Part shown: one piece after another, positions 10,501-17,408 of the stretch
Position numbering within the stretch: the first letter of the stretch is position 1
Layout: every line of letters starts with the position of its first letter
Source of the DNA: JACPHD01 sp964431805
Lineage (GTDB): Bacteria > Patescibacteriota > Patescibacteriia > Patescibacteriales > GWC2-42-12
Assembly: GCA_964431805.1 (NCBI GenBank)
Contig: CAYSKV010000002.1
Span: forward strand, 1-64,000
Direction of reading: 5' to 3'
DNA length: 64,000 nt
Translations under genes and position numbers: made by a program
Notes under the pieces: model-generated
The model's input: the letters and a program-made list of their open reading frames with translations, nothing else
Told to the model about the DNA's origin: nothing
Database searches by the model: none

Positions 10501-12269
10501 TCTCGCGGTTCGCACGATTTGGAATTAAAATCCCAAGTTCTTTTTTCTTCGGTGCAGTAGCCGTAAAGCTGGCAAGCGCCGTCACTTCTTTCTTTAACGC
10601 AGGACTGTTCGTCGGCGCAATAAGCGTCATTTCGTAAAACATTTAAGCTTGAGCCCGCGCCTTCGCCAGAAAATTCTTCTGATAAAATTTGCGCGCCAGC
10701 GCCTTCTTTTTTACAATAATTCTGGGGCGCCTTTAAAACCCAACCGGGATCAACCAAACCATAACACCATGTGCCGGCACTAGAAAAACAATCAACTAAA
10801 TCTTGTAAATTTTTTGTTCCATTTACTAAACCTTGCTGATCTTTTATTTTTTGCGCGGCCACTTCCCAACCAACCGGCAAAATCCTAAACTTTCTTAAAA
10901 TTATCATTGAGCGATACGGATAACCTTCTTTATAGCTAGGCTCTAGCCCGTCCGAAGTAAAACCAAATATTCCATTGCGATTTAAATAACCTTGTTCTAT
11001 GGCTTGCTTAACCGTTAATTTTTTTTCTATGGCTTCTCTAAACTTTTGATCAATTACACAATTAGTCGGTCCGGCTTTACTAGGGTCAGGACACATAGTT
11101 AATTCATTTAAAATATCATAATCTCCTCTAACTTTAAAACTAGCTTCAACTAACTTTTTGAATCTTTCTTCGGCTTCAGAAATACCTCCGCTTTCATTTT
11201 GCGCACTTGGATCGGTTAAATTGCTCGTTACTCTATTTGGGAAATTTGTAACTAAACCTTTTTTCATCCATTGGTCTACTAATTTGCCAATCAAAGTATT
11301 AACAAAAACATCAATAGCATCAGCCACGGCATTCCCAGTATAAGTAGAATAAGCTTGTTTTGAACTTCTTAAAGTATCAGTGCCATACTCTTTAATTAGT
11401 ACAGCTGGTGTTTTTATATTGCCGGTAATAGGATCTGTTAAATTTTTATACCCTTCATTTTGCAATCTTTCCTTGGCTGCATTATCAACATCTACATTTA
11501 TTGATTGAGTCATGCCGGTTTGTAAAGTTAAGGCTATACCTAAGTCGTTTGACCAAGGATTAAACATATCCTGAAACTTAGGTAAAAAATCTTTATCTTT
11601 TAAAGCTGTGTCCCAATTATCTACTAATTTACTAAAAGTACAAGCCGGTGCTTTAGGTTTATACGTTCTTTGTAAACCCAAATTTATTTTTAACATAACC
11701 GAAGGATTGGGAGTACAAAGATTAAATTTAACAATACCATTTTGTTTGCCTAAAGTTTCTAAAAATGTCCCGGCCGCATTATCGGCAGTATTTTTTAAAT
11801 ATTCTCCCCAACTCTCGGTGATAAACATAGGTTGTTGTCCTTTATCTCCGGTAGCTAAATAAGTAGCAGTATCATAAGCCAAAGTATTTAAAAAGTTTTT
11901 TAACATTGCTTTATAAGCTATAGCAGTTGAACTTTTGAGTTCTTCTAAGGCCTTATCTATAGCCCAAGTTTTAATTTGATCTAATGTTCTATCTACTCCG
12001 TTCATTTCTGTTATACATACTTCCTTCATGCCTGCGCCTAGAGTGGCGCTATCTATTACTTCAATTTTTAACGATCCAGAAGTTTCAGATTGTATACCAC
12101 CTGCAATTATATCTTCAGTCGACATTACTTGACAAGTTTTGTTGCTTCCAAAAAGAGTAGTGGATTGAGCAAGATCTCCAATAGCAGCTTTAACATATAC
12201 TAATGGTATTAATATTAGAAATAAAATTATTATAAATAAAATAAATTTTTTAAATTGACAAATTTTCAT
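4548..12269 (-). CDS. giant secreted cysteine-rich repeat protein (2573 aa)
   Basis: A Lys-containing start and a long hydrophobic stretch (~8-27) ending near VYVKAA look like a signal peptide. Residues ~30-480 have few Cys. From ~610 to ~1520 a motif C-x(5)-GC-x(2)-aromatic recurs about ten times, for example CQAEDQGCHAF (~656), CKAEEAGCELY (~740), CSAEAVGCSQF (~800), CSAGQNGCREY (~965), CGIDAVGCEAF (~1265) and CSADNSGCTEY (~1375). Two regions (~985-1130 and ~1650-1810) look like jelly-roll carbohydrate-binding modules, each ending in a F/YxDxI strand. A dense Cys-rich zone lies at ~2190-2380. The C-terminus (~2470-2573) is PKD-like with an IDWGDGETT motif. The protein is presumably exported, disulfide-stabilised and surface exposed, and is upstream in the same direction as the VirB6-like gene. 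Glycan binding is inference from the modules. Confidence 0.8.
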   Translation of the reverse strand: MKICQFKKFILFIIILFLILIPLVYVKAAIGDLAQSTTLFGSNKTCQVMSTEDIIAGGIQSETSGSLKIEVIDSATLGAGMKEVCITEMNGVDRTLDQIKTWAIDKALEELKSSTAIAYKAMLKNFLNTLAYDTATYLATGDKGQQPMFITESWGEYLKNTADNAAGTFLETLGKQNGIVKFNLCTPNPSVMLKINLGLQRTYKPKAPACTFSKLVDNWDTALKDKDFLPKFQDMFNPWSNDLGIALTLQTGMTQSINVDVDNAAKERLQNEGYKNLTDPITGNIKTPAVLIKEYGTDTLRSSKQAYSTYTGNAVADAIDVFVNTLIGKLVDQWMKKGLVTNFPNRVTSNLTDPSAQNESGGISEAEERFKKLVEASFKVRGDYDILNELTMCPDPSKAGPTNCVIDQKFREAIEKKLTVKQAIEQGYLNRNGIFGFTSDGLEPSYKEGYPYRSMIILRKFRILPVGWEVAAQKIKDQQGLVNGTKNLQDLVDCFSSAGTWCYGLVDPGWVLKAPQNYCKKEGAGAQILSEEFSGEGAGSSLNVLRNDAYCADEQSCVKERSDGACQLYGYCTEEKRTWDFNSKSCEPRENTCQTFKLGENSFSYLQNTLDYSLCNISNAGCKKYATSGSYDSSSKSVNWDQTNQIYFNKNAETCQAEDQGCHAFIRLTPDKGETYADIRNAGVNAAYNRFASTGLIYEKLLPDYLKGACYSYGSGGILDGTLKNDAPAACSKFVRNCKAEEAGCELYTSAADDSEVPAKVSPEDYCPAECVSYDTYVQKETAFDLSRDAYFIPKTAKKCSAEAVGCSQFTNLDEVSRGGEGIEYYTYLRQCLKKTGNESSCGEFYSWEGSDESGYQLKVESLKASGAEPFVTEDDASLCNEAIYNLSPSNPAYNVDCRQFYNRQGGLSYHLYRNTVSCSDDCHPYRKTLAVDDTALACKGGVWDSTEKSCVYMAIPGQGAKCSAGQNGCREYTGNMGNDIRNIFTDDFSGGTTANWTGVNGTTVAPSNEAINLDSNNKGNSLYISGGQFSASRLAGNSVITGKSYVLSFVAKASTPTFLNLSLTNSSGAKANFAPVSLTIDWQIFQTNLADLDHAITADEILLLAAGQNFYIDNITLTEIVDRYYLIKDSWRTPASCDSDQSGAPYALYMLGCGKYADRNNKTHYLKSFTELCSESAVGCELMIDTKNSTATSTETFVNSGTTKTVLADSFTYVVYDKDKLCSSQDKGCSLLGQAYEYEDTILYGDTYIKDNPDKYNTILCGIDAVGCEAFTYNEGEKYFKDPGDQVCEWRKATESGQTYNWYKKKVKRCGGNTGEVCLSDKDCTSGVTCQLETADNPCAFSDTKTLGLGGKGGLVNQPIPDDYGNWVGICSADNSGCTEYIDPISKFSTNIIFNGNFQTLANGPTDGWNGNSQNVVLEPNTVYRIGGPLVLEQCSLAAGGALYKIDANNNLSSAGGQIYGPAIFYYKGSTAVSCSARYTAITPVELKRAIINYQLNQNIDTATCNGIVNVDKGCVLFNKRSQEGRNINKLVFNANATGSGTTPSTSGNLDSNIIVKVTPDRTCDKWLACKSYVKDTDGSNVCFGIGLCDAVNENGDCSNFIQSKQQNQIVENLSADKISNLSGYSKVGVNGTNLTLINDYYPLGAMTQVGDLVNLANGGFEYYTSSLYPIGWNWAGQPVDRTWDSSIFSVVNNPVSAQVEGIGRAKEGQSFLKLGSTYDATSEDLDVMPNTDYIVTAYVNTKNLKNGTTTIDVVGAASGGKIQQAVGKDWQFKVATFRTGSNYSINLKLYASGSKPEGNFYFDDIKIRPALKSKENFHTIQSCRLYPKSDSLSCDYYEDSGVRQKGWYGYCLEYDRPPGDPNTCLLWYPVDKVKGDGIEEGAGYQGKIPAYYCLEAKALVPLEYRWTSGIFDSTGEGDNTNNGSCSTGYQRVKLSTGNPGCGYSQCAPSDSDTCIDDCKLDASVFKHKVKSGMPKYTSGWYLYNGFDNNPLTDGQKSCLGGTHDWPATNESTKGIKYYDPSTGKVYDDTFAYCTKVAQTVTSTGDNKYWSSRVYKGSDWYVSGLNYRYANDDPPFGSIVAPSSNVLDWDGSSVDGKQPLIVQGKSSGQVRASSPYNLASFPVAGSYYGFCSGSSKLCLRIVASGGIIPYEKNKADCGPNDGDCVQGNFTGDPINGKLNYLFAKSYGGWIWRPQVCSNKNGQLSPGGQSEGYACLGTNQCQFACSQYRCVNSSNMTDSGVTNTVCDASEDAPCADLNNGTCNTFYHCVNGAKAGSACSPNSPNSDCLGCPGYTYGTCSSGKCVGGNVAAGTTCTSPVQCNTCSTTATTATCVKYKQCAGGCNAGTTCTDDTICEANQNCYQCVPSVCADGLNASKRGTKCLSGGSAVCSGFCPPSSYIVDPNYANTAGYTPGNVAWKWVPPRQYATAEGPAQVCPGTTRPNNLYCGIAPRVFNLKVNNSSSVNIVKNGFVNFTFNSKVDSNQLPLVMYQIDWGDGETTTVTGVEMAHRPNPTEPHSMYHLYSYWDLKAKAAQGQPISCGTNSCNVTPRVIIRDNWGWFSSWTSGVSVTVSEK

Positions 12270-12283
12270 AAATATGATATATT
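12255..12283 (+). promoter_or_regulatory. sigma-70-type promoter of the lipoprotein gene
   Basis: TTGACA at 12255-12260, a 17-base spacer and TATATT at 12278-12283. Expected start near 12290, giving a leader of about 37 bases. The -35 box lies inside the first codons of the giant gene on the other strand, so the two transcription units overlap head to head. Confidence 0.75.
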
Positions 12284-12326
12284 TATATTTAATACTTGTT
12301 CTATAAAATTTTTAGGAGGTGTACAG

Positions 12327-12659
12327 ATGAAAAAAATAACACAAATGTTAATCTTAATGATTATATTCTGTTTGGGATGTGCTGGACCTGCTGTTCAAAT
12401 AGGTGCTAGTTTAGCTGGTGACTTTGCTGCTCATACTTTAAAATCAGTAAATTTTTCTTCTAAACCTAACATCGCTCTTGGTAAAGAAATTGAAAAATAC
12501 TATTTTGGTAATCATGTAGTAGTAATGAGAAATGGCCTTTACAAAAGTGCCCCAGCGACTATTTTTACAGCTTACAAAAATGGACAAGAAATTCGGAGTG
12601 TATGTTATGAAGAAAAAAATTCGGAAGACCGGATAGATATGAATAACTACAACAATTAA
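12327..12659 (+). CDS. small putative lipoprotein (110 aa)
   Basis: I choose the ATG at 12327 because AGGAGGT (12314-12320) sits six bases before it. An in-frame TTG at 12255 is part of the promoter and cannot be the start. The product opens with MKKITQMLILMIIFCLGCAG: a Lys-containing N-terminus, a hydrophobic core and a Cys at position 18, which resembles a lipoprotein signal although the -3 residue is Cys rather than Leu. The mature ~90 residues (region NHVVVMRNGLYKSAPATIF) match nothing I recognise. It is the only plus-strand gene in the first 46 kb. Its strong ribosome-binding site contrasts with its neighbours and may indicate acquisition from elsewhere. The stop abuts the stop of the convergent thrombospondin-repeat gene. 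Confidence 0.7.
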   Translation: MKKITQMLILMIIFCLGCAGPAVQIGASLAGDFAAHTLKSVNFSSKPNIALGKEIEKYYFGNHVVVMRNGLYKSAPATIFTAYKNGQEIRSVCYEEKNSEDRIDMNNYNN

Positions 12660-13313
12660 TTACTGCCCACTTAATGTTTCCTGAAAACTTTTTAAAAGAT
12701 CTTCATCGCTAATTTTATCTAAAGTCGTTTTATCCATGCCTTGCTCTAAAAGTAGTTGCCGTAAACTCGCCGCGTCTAAATTTTTTAAAGCGCTTAATTG
12801 ATCGCTGGTTAAACTAGCCGTTGTGCCTGACGAACTTGATGTAGCCGATGAACTAGCGCCGCCTAATTGGTTTAATAAAGTATTGGCCGTACTATCCGTA
12901 GCCGCGGTTTGGTCAACCGCAGTATTATCTAATAATCCGCTAGTGCAAGTTTTACCTTGCGGACAATTAGGATCATAATCTTTAGCTATTTCATCTCCAT
13001 CTTTAAATCCGTCGCCGTCAGTATCTTCTAAATAAGGTGATGTTGCATAAATATTTAATTCATCATAATCGTTTAAACCATCCGCGTCAGTATCTTTAGC
13101 TTTTAAAGCCGCATCGCTATTTTCTTCTTCGGTAGCGACTTGATTTTGACTAGTCGTACTATTAAACGGACCATAAATATTATTTTTTAACTGCACCATC
13201 CATAAAATTACAACCAAAATAGCAAAAAGCGCCAAACCCGCAACCGCGATTTTTTGGTTTTTATCAATTGGGGAAGGCGTTGGTTTTTCATTAAATGATT
13301 CGTTTTCAGGCAT
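12660..13313 (-). CDS. membrane-anchored thrombospondin type 3 repeat protein (217 aa)
   Basis: A short cytoplasmic N-terminus is followed by one membrane segment (~21-42, VAGLALFAILVVILW). Two calcium-binding thrombospondin type 3 repeats then occupy ~72-115, with DTDADGLNDYDE and DTDGDGFKDGDE as the Asp-rich loops. After these comes a Ser/Thr/Ala-rich linker (~125-170) and a C-terminal helical segment with DQLSALKNLDAASLRQLL. Calcium binding outside the cell is the expected property; partner and function are unknown. The gene follows pheT with a 125-bp repeat-filled gap. Confidence 0.75.
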   Translation of the reverse strand: MPENESFNEKPTPSPIDKNQKIAVAGLALFAILVVILWMVQLKNNIYGPFNSTTSQNQVATEEENSDAALKAKDTDADGLNDYDELNIYATSPYLEDTDGDGFKDGDEIAKDYDPNCPQGKTCTSGLLDNTAVDQTAATDSTANTLLNQLGGASSSATSSSSGTTASLTSDQLSALKNLDAASLRQLLLEQGMDKTTLDKISDEDLLKSFQETLSGQ

Positions 13314-13330
13314 AGGAACTATAATTAATT

Positions 13331-13437
13331 CTCAATTTCTAATTTCTAATTTCTAAACAATGCTTTAATGTATTAATTTTTAAACATTAAAAAATTGAAA
13401 ATTGTTTGAAAATTGAAAATTGAAAATTGAAAATTAT
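13331..13437. repeat. AT-rich inverted repeat without a gene (solo element)
   Basis: Left arm 13331-13370 contains three ATTTCTA units followed by AACAATGCTTTAATG. The right arm, 13385-13437, is its imperfect inverse, made of repeated GAAAATT units with ATTGTTTG inside. The unit sequence and the AAACAAT block match the arms around the four-helix gene at 15947-16291, so this looks like an empty or deleted copy of that cassette. Confidence 0.55.
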
Positions 13438-13438
13438 A

Positions 13439-15895
13439 CTAGAAGTCTCTTATTTTTGCCTCAAACTCTTTTTCTAAATGTTTTATTAATTTTTTCTGCA
13501 CTTCATCAACTTCTTCTGAAGTTAATGTCTTATCGGCTTGATATATAATATGAAAAGCTAAGCTCTTTTTCTCCGCGCCTAGCTTATCGCCTTGATAAAC
13601 ATCAAATAGTTCAACTTCTTTAATTAAATCATTAAAGTTTACAATCTGTTTCTTGATATTATTATACAATATTTTTTTATTTACCACAAATGCTAAATCC
13701 CGGCTAACAAGAGGATATTTAGACGGCTCTTTAAACTGCTTAATCGGGCCGTTTTTTACTTGATTTAATAGCTCGGGTAAACTTATTTCCGCTATAACCG
13801 CGGATTTTTTAATACCAAAAGACTGTTTAATATTTTTTTCAAGTTCAGCTACGAATCCAATATTAGAGCCACCTACCATAATTTTTGCCGAAGCAAATTT
13901 ATTATATTTTGATACTTCAAATTCAAAAGCCGCTTCTAAATTTAAAGATTTTAATAAAAATTCTATCACGCCTTTTAATTTTCTGAATAAATCTTCATTC
14001 CCATCGCTAGCTAAAGCTATGGCTAAACGCTTTTCTTGAAAAGGCAATTTTTCGCGGCCGCTATCATCTTTTTTCATTTCTCCTACTTTATTTAAAAACA
14101 CGCCGCCAATTTCATAAATAGCTATTTCAGCTTCTTGCGCTTGATTTGTTTTTATATTTTCTAAAATACCCGGAATTAAACTCGGCCTTAAAATTACTAA
14201 ATCTTCGGATAACGGATTAGCTAATTTAATTACTGAATCAAATTTTAATTTTTCAGCTTGCTGCCGACTAAGAAAAGAATAATTATAGGTTTCAATAAAT
14301 CCAGCGCCTAGCGACAAAATATTTTTAATTTTTCTAACCAATAATTTTTCTTCAATCATTAATGGTGGTATTAAATCTATTTTTGGTAGTTCGGCTTTTA
14401 AATTATTATAACCATAAATTCTTACTACTTCCTCGGCCAAATCTTCCGGTAAACTTACGTCATGTACCGCGCGCCAACTCGGCACAGTTACTTTAAAATG
14501 ATTACTGCTTACCTTTATTAAAAAACCTAGCTTTTCTAAAATTTGTTTAACTTGTTTATTGGTAAACTCATAACCAATAAATTTATTTAGCCAATTTAAA
14601 TCCAATTCAATCGGTCGTTGATCCACCCTGTTAAATAATTTTGCCTTAGGCAAAATTCCGGCTTCGCCGGATTTAACAGGGTAAACTTTATATTTTTTTT
14701 CATCAACTAAATTTGTAGCTACACTAGCCCCGGGACAAATTTGCAAAATTAATTCTACAGCGCGAGAAATTCCTAACTCACATAAATTCGGATCCAAACC
14801 TTTTTCAAAGCGCATAGAAGATTCTGTTCTAAGACTAAGTTTTTGCGCCGTTTTTCTTACCGAATTAAAATCAAAATTAGCCGCTTCTATTATTATAGAA
14901 TTCGTCTGATCATTTATTTCGCTTGTTAGCCCGCCCATAACTCCGGCTACGGCCACAGGTTTTGTTTGATTGGCAATAACTAACATACCCGATTCTAACT
15001 TTCTTTTTACGCCATCAAGCGTTTCAATAATTTCGCCAGTTTTAGAGGTTCTAACTATAATTTTATCAATAAAATTTTTATCAAAAGCGTGTAAAGGCTG
15101 GCCTAATTCAAGCATCACATAATTAGTTACATCCACTATATTATTAATCGGACGCATGCCAGCGGCCGCTAAACGATCTTGCATCCATTTCGGTGAAGGC
15201 GCAATTTTTATGCCTTCAATACCAATTCCCATATAGCGCGGACATAAAGAAAAATTTTCAATCTTAACATCAAATTTAAAAAATATTTTTTTAGCTTTTA
15301 GAATTCCTGCTTTAGGTTGATAATTTTTAAACTTAGTATTTAAAAATGCCGAGATATCGCGCGCCATGCCGTAGTGCGACCATAAATCAGCGCGATGGGT
15401 AATGCTTTTATTATCAACTTCAAAAACAACATCATTCAAATTTAAATAATCGCTAAAATTCTGTCCGACTTTAGCTTTGTCTAAAATTAAAATGCCGTTA
15501 TGATCAGAGCCTAAGCCCAATTCATCTTCAGCGCAAAGCATGCCATTTGATTTTACTCCTCTAATTTCTGCTGGCTTTATTTCTAAGCCATTCGGTAAAA
15601 TCGCTCCGACTAAAGCTACCGGAACTAATTGATTAGGTTTTATATTCGGCGCGCCGCAAACGATTTCTAATTTTTCTTTTCCGATATCCACTAAAGCCAA
15701 CCTTAATCTATCCGCATTCGGATGAGGTTTAACTTCTAAAATTTTTCCTACGATTACATTTTTATATTTCTCGGCCTGCGCTTCAACTTTTTCTACTTCT
15801 ACCGTATGTAAAGTTAAACGTTTGCCCAATTCTAAAGCCGACACTTCTTTAGGAATATCAACAAAATCACGTAACCAATTTAAGGATAGATACAT
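13439..15895 (-). CDS. pheT: phenylalanyl-tRNA synthetase beta subunit
   Basis: The beta subunit of the (alpha-beta)2 enzyme that charges tRNA-Phe. Visible in order: an N-terminal MYLSLNWLRDFVD start, the tRNA-binding OB domain (~41-150, with VCGAPNI and LRLALVDIG), the B3/B4 editing region (~210-385, HAFDKNFI and EAANFDFNSVRKTA), the B5 domain (~430-500), the synthetase-like core, and the FDX-ACB anticodon-binding domain at the end (YPLVSRDLAFVV). The 818-residue length is normal. The segment YPVKSGEAGILPKAKLF (about residues 405-423) is encoded by a palindromic element (14625-14682) and is absent from the family pattern. The gene is separated from pheS by a four-helix-bundle cassette. Confidence 0.97.
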   Translation of the reverse strand: MYLSLNWLRDFVDIPKEVSALELGKRLTLHTVEVEKVEAQAEKYKNVIVGKILEVKPHPNADRLRLALVDIGKEKLEIVCGAPNIKPNQLVPVALVGAILPNGLEIKPAEIRGVKSNGMLCAEDELGLGSDHNGILILDKAKVGQNFSDYLNLNDVVFEVDNKSITHRADLWSHYGMARDISAFLNTKFKNYQPKAGILKAKKIFFKFDVKIENFSLCPRYMGIGIEGIKIAPSPKWMQDRLAAAGMRPINNIVDVTNYVMLELGQPLHAFDKNFIDKIIVRTSKTGEIIETLDGVKRKLESGMLVIANQTKPVAVAGVMGGLTSEINDQTNSIIIEAANFDFNSVRKTAQKLSLRTESSMRFEKGLDPNLCELGISRAVELILQICPGASVATNLVDEKKYKVYPVKSGEAGILPKAKLFNRVDQRPIELDLNWLNKFIGYEFTNKQVKQILEKLGFLIKVSSNHFKVTVPSWRAVHDVSLPEDLAEEVVRIYGYNNLKAELPKIDLIPPLMIEEKLLVRKIKNILSLGAGFIETYNYSFLSRQQAEKLKFDSVIKLANPLSEDLVILRPSLIPGILENIKTNQAQEAEIAIYEIGGVFLNKVGEMKKDDSGREKLPFQEKRLAIALASDGNEDLFRKLKGVIEFLLKSLNLEAAFEFEVSKYNKFASAKIMVGGSNIGFVAELEKNIKQSFGIKKSAVIAEISLPELLNQVKNGPIKQFKEPSKYPLVSRDLAFVVNKKILYNNIKKQIVNFNDLIKEVELFDVYQGDKLGAEKKSLAFHIIYQADKTLTSEEVDEVQKKLIKHLEKEFEAKIRDF
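14625..14682. repeat. palindromic element, ACCCTGTTAAAT family, in frame inside pheT
   Basis: The ends ACCCTGTTAAAT and ATTTAACAGGGT are perfect 12-bp inverted repeats. Two inner hairpins (TTTTGCC/GGCAAAA and TCCGG/CCGGA) follow. The whole 58 bp is read through in the pheT frame without a stop. The same ends bound 17984-18035. Confidence 0.8.
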
Positions 15896-15900
15896 ATATT

Positions 15901-15946
15901 AATTTTCAATTTCTAATTTTTAATTTTTAAACAATAATTTAATTAC
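15901..15946. repeat. AT-rich repeat, left arm of four-helix cassette 2
   Basis: Bases 15901-15920 (AATTTTCAATTTCTAATTTT) are the exact reverse complement of 16323-16342. The arm then continues with an AAACAAT block shared with the other arms of this family. Confidence 0.75.
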
Positions 15947-16291
15947 TTAATTTTTTAAACTAGAACTTATTTTATTAAAAATAAGCGTTAATTCATGTGC
16001 TTCTTTCCATAAAAGTCTTAACTTTTCAACTTCTTCTTTATTGGTTTGGGCTATAAGTTCAAGCCAATATTTAGTTTCCTGAATTTCTTTTCTACAAATA
16101 TATATTTTATTTTTAAAATCTTTTCTTGAAGCAGCTCCATTAGCTTCACAATAATTTGCACCTACGCTAGTTGCCGACCTGATTAATTGTTTGACTATAC
16201 TTTCGTTTATTATATTCTTATTTAATCTTATTAATAATTCGATTATTTCTTTACTAAACTTTTTTGTCCTCTCCTCTAAATCATACTGCAT
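15947..16291 (-). CDS. four-helix-bundle protein, S23/IVS family, copy 2 (114 aa)
   Basis: The pattern FSKEIIELLIRLNKN, then LIRSATSVGANYCEANGAAS, then ICRKEIQETKYWLELIA is the shorter subclass of the four-helix-bundle (IVS/S23) family. It is divergent from the copy at 4143-4523, so the two are not a recent duplication. The gene splits the pheS-pheT pair, which is adjacent in most bacteria. It is bracketed by a perfect 20-bp inverted repeat (15901-15920 and 16323-16342). Insertion of an independent cassette into an existing operon is the simplest reading. Its molecular role is not established; nucleic-acid binding is inferred from Avd relatives. Confidence 0.9.
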   Translation of the reverse strand: MQYDLEERTKKFSKEIIELLIRLNKNIINESIVKQLIRSATSVGANYCEANGAASRKDFKNKIYICRKEIQETKYWLELIAQTNKEEVEKLRLLWKEAHELTLIFNKISSSLKN

Positions 16292-16342
16292 AATTAGGAA
16301 TTAATTCATTGAAAATTGTTTGAAAATTAGAAATTGAAAATT
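16292..16342. repeat. AT-rich repeat, right arm of four-helix cassette 2
   Basis: Contains 16323-16342, the inverted partner of 15901-15920, plus an inner ATTGAAAATTGTTTGAAAAT block. It ends about 10 bp before the stop of pheS. Confidence 0.75.
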
Positions 16343-16352
16343 TTAAATTATT

Positions 16353-17408
16353 CTAGAATTGTTTTAAAAATTTTAAATCACCGCTATGAAATAACCTAAT
16401 ATCATTAATGCCATATTTTAACATAGCTAATCTATCTAAACCGTAACCAAAAGCAAAACCTTGATATTTTTTCGGATCAATACCGCCAGCGCGTAAAACG
16501 TTAGGATGTACCATGCCGCAACCAACAATCTCTAACCAACCCGTTCCTTTACATAAACGACAACCCTTGCCACCGCATAAAAAACAGGAATATTCGCCAT
16601 TAGATCCAGGTTCAACAAAAGGATAAAATTTCGGACGCATTCTAAATTCAGTATCAGGGCCGAATAATTTTTTACCTAAAACTTCTAAAATAGCCTTTAA
16701 ATTACTAAAATTTATATTTTTATCTATCATTAAACCTTCTAACTGATAAAAAGTATGTTCGTGGCGAACGTCGGTCGCTTCATTTCTAAAACAACGGCCG
16801 GGCACAATGCATTTTATTGGCGCGCCATATTTTTGCATGGCCCTTATCTGCATAGGCGAAGTTTGCGTGCGCATTAACATATCATACTCGCCTTTAGCAT
16901 TTTTCTTGTCCTCCGTAGCTTTAGCGTAGGAGGGATGATCAATATAGAAAGTATCTTGCATGTCGCGAGCTGGATGAAAGGGAGGGATATTTAAAGCCGT
17001 AAAATTATAATAATCGCTCTCTAATTCCGGTCCATCAAGCACCATAAAACCAAGCGAAGAAAATAAATCTTCTATTTCGTTTTGTAAAATCGTTATAGGA
17101 TGCAAATGTCCTTGCTTAATTTCTACGCCAGGTAAAGTCGCATCAACATAATCAGTCTTAGTATTTTCCCCTAAACTAATTTTAACTTCTTCAAATCTAT
17201 TTATTAATTCAATTTTTATTTCATTAGCTAATCTACCTAAAGTCTTTTTTTCTTCCGCGCTTAAATCAGCCACGCTTCTTAAAATTTTTGTCAGCTCGCC
17301 TTTTCTACCAAGATATTTTATTTCTAAATCACGCAAAATCTCTAGCTTTTTAACTTCAGCTAGTTGATTTAAAATTTCTTGCTTTAGTTTTTGTAATTTA
17401 GATTCCAT
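16353..17408 (-). CDS. pheS: phenylalanyl-tRNA synthetase alpha subunit
   Basis: The catalytic subunit of phenylalanyl-tRNA synthetase (class II). An N-terminal coiled coil (~1-85) is followed by motif 2 around HEHTFYQLEG and motif 3 as FGYGLDRLAML. A Cys cluster (CFLCGGKGCRLCKGTGW) looks like a zinc site, as in many CPR-type PheS. The start is placed at the ATG of MESKLQKLKQEIL (17406-17408); the longer frame to 17441 lies in the upstream gene and gives a non-homologous extension. The length of 351 aa is normal. Residues ~157-168 include PSYAKATED, encoded by a palindromic insertion (16910-16933). It overlaps the upstream membrane-protein gene by 11 bp. Confidence 0.96.
   Translation of the reverse strand: MESKLQKLKQEILNQLAEVKKLEILRDLEIKYLGRKGELTKILRSVADLSAEEKKTLGRLANEIKIELINRFEEVKISLGENTKTDYVDATLPGVEIKQGHLHPITILQNEIEDLFSSLGFMVLDGPELESDYYNFTALNIPPFHPARDMQDTFYIDHPSYAKATEDKKNAKGEYDMLMRTQTSPMQIRAMQKYGAPIKCIVPGRCFRNEATDVRHEHTFYQLEGLMIDKNINFSNLKAILEVLGKKLFGPDTEFRMRPKFYPFVEPGSNGEYSCFLCGGKGCRLCKGTGWLEIVGCGMVHPNVLRAGGIDPKKYQGFAFGYGLDRLAMLKYGINDIRLFHSGDLKFLKQF
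16910..16933. repeat. palindromic AKATED element inside pheS
   Basis: 24 bp with outer arms CCTCC/GGAGG and an inner GC/GC pair around a TTTA loop. It is translated in the pheS frame as SYAKATED. The valS element at 57291-57314 is nearly identical. Confidence 0.75.

Noticed and set aside
12255..12326. Extended N-terminus of the lipoprotein from a TTG codon
   Set aside because: The TTG is the -35 box and the strong ribosome-binding site and signal peptide both point to the ATG at 12327.
13331..13437. CRISPR-like tandem GAAAATT repeats
   Set aside because: Units are 7-8 bases without unique spacers and form inverted arms, not a repeat-spacer array. No cas gene is present in the window.
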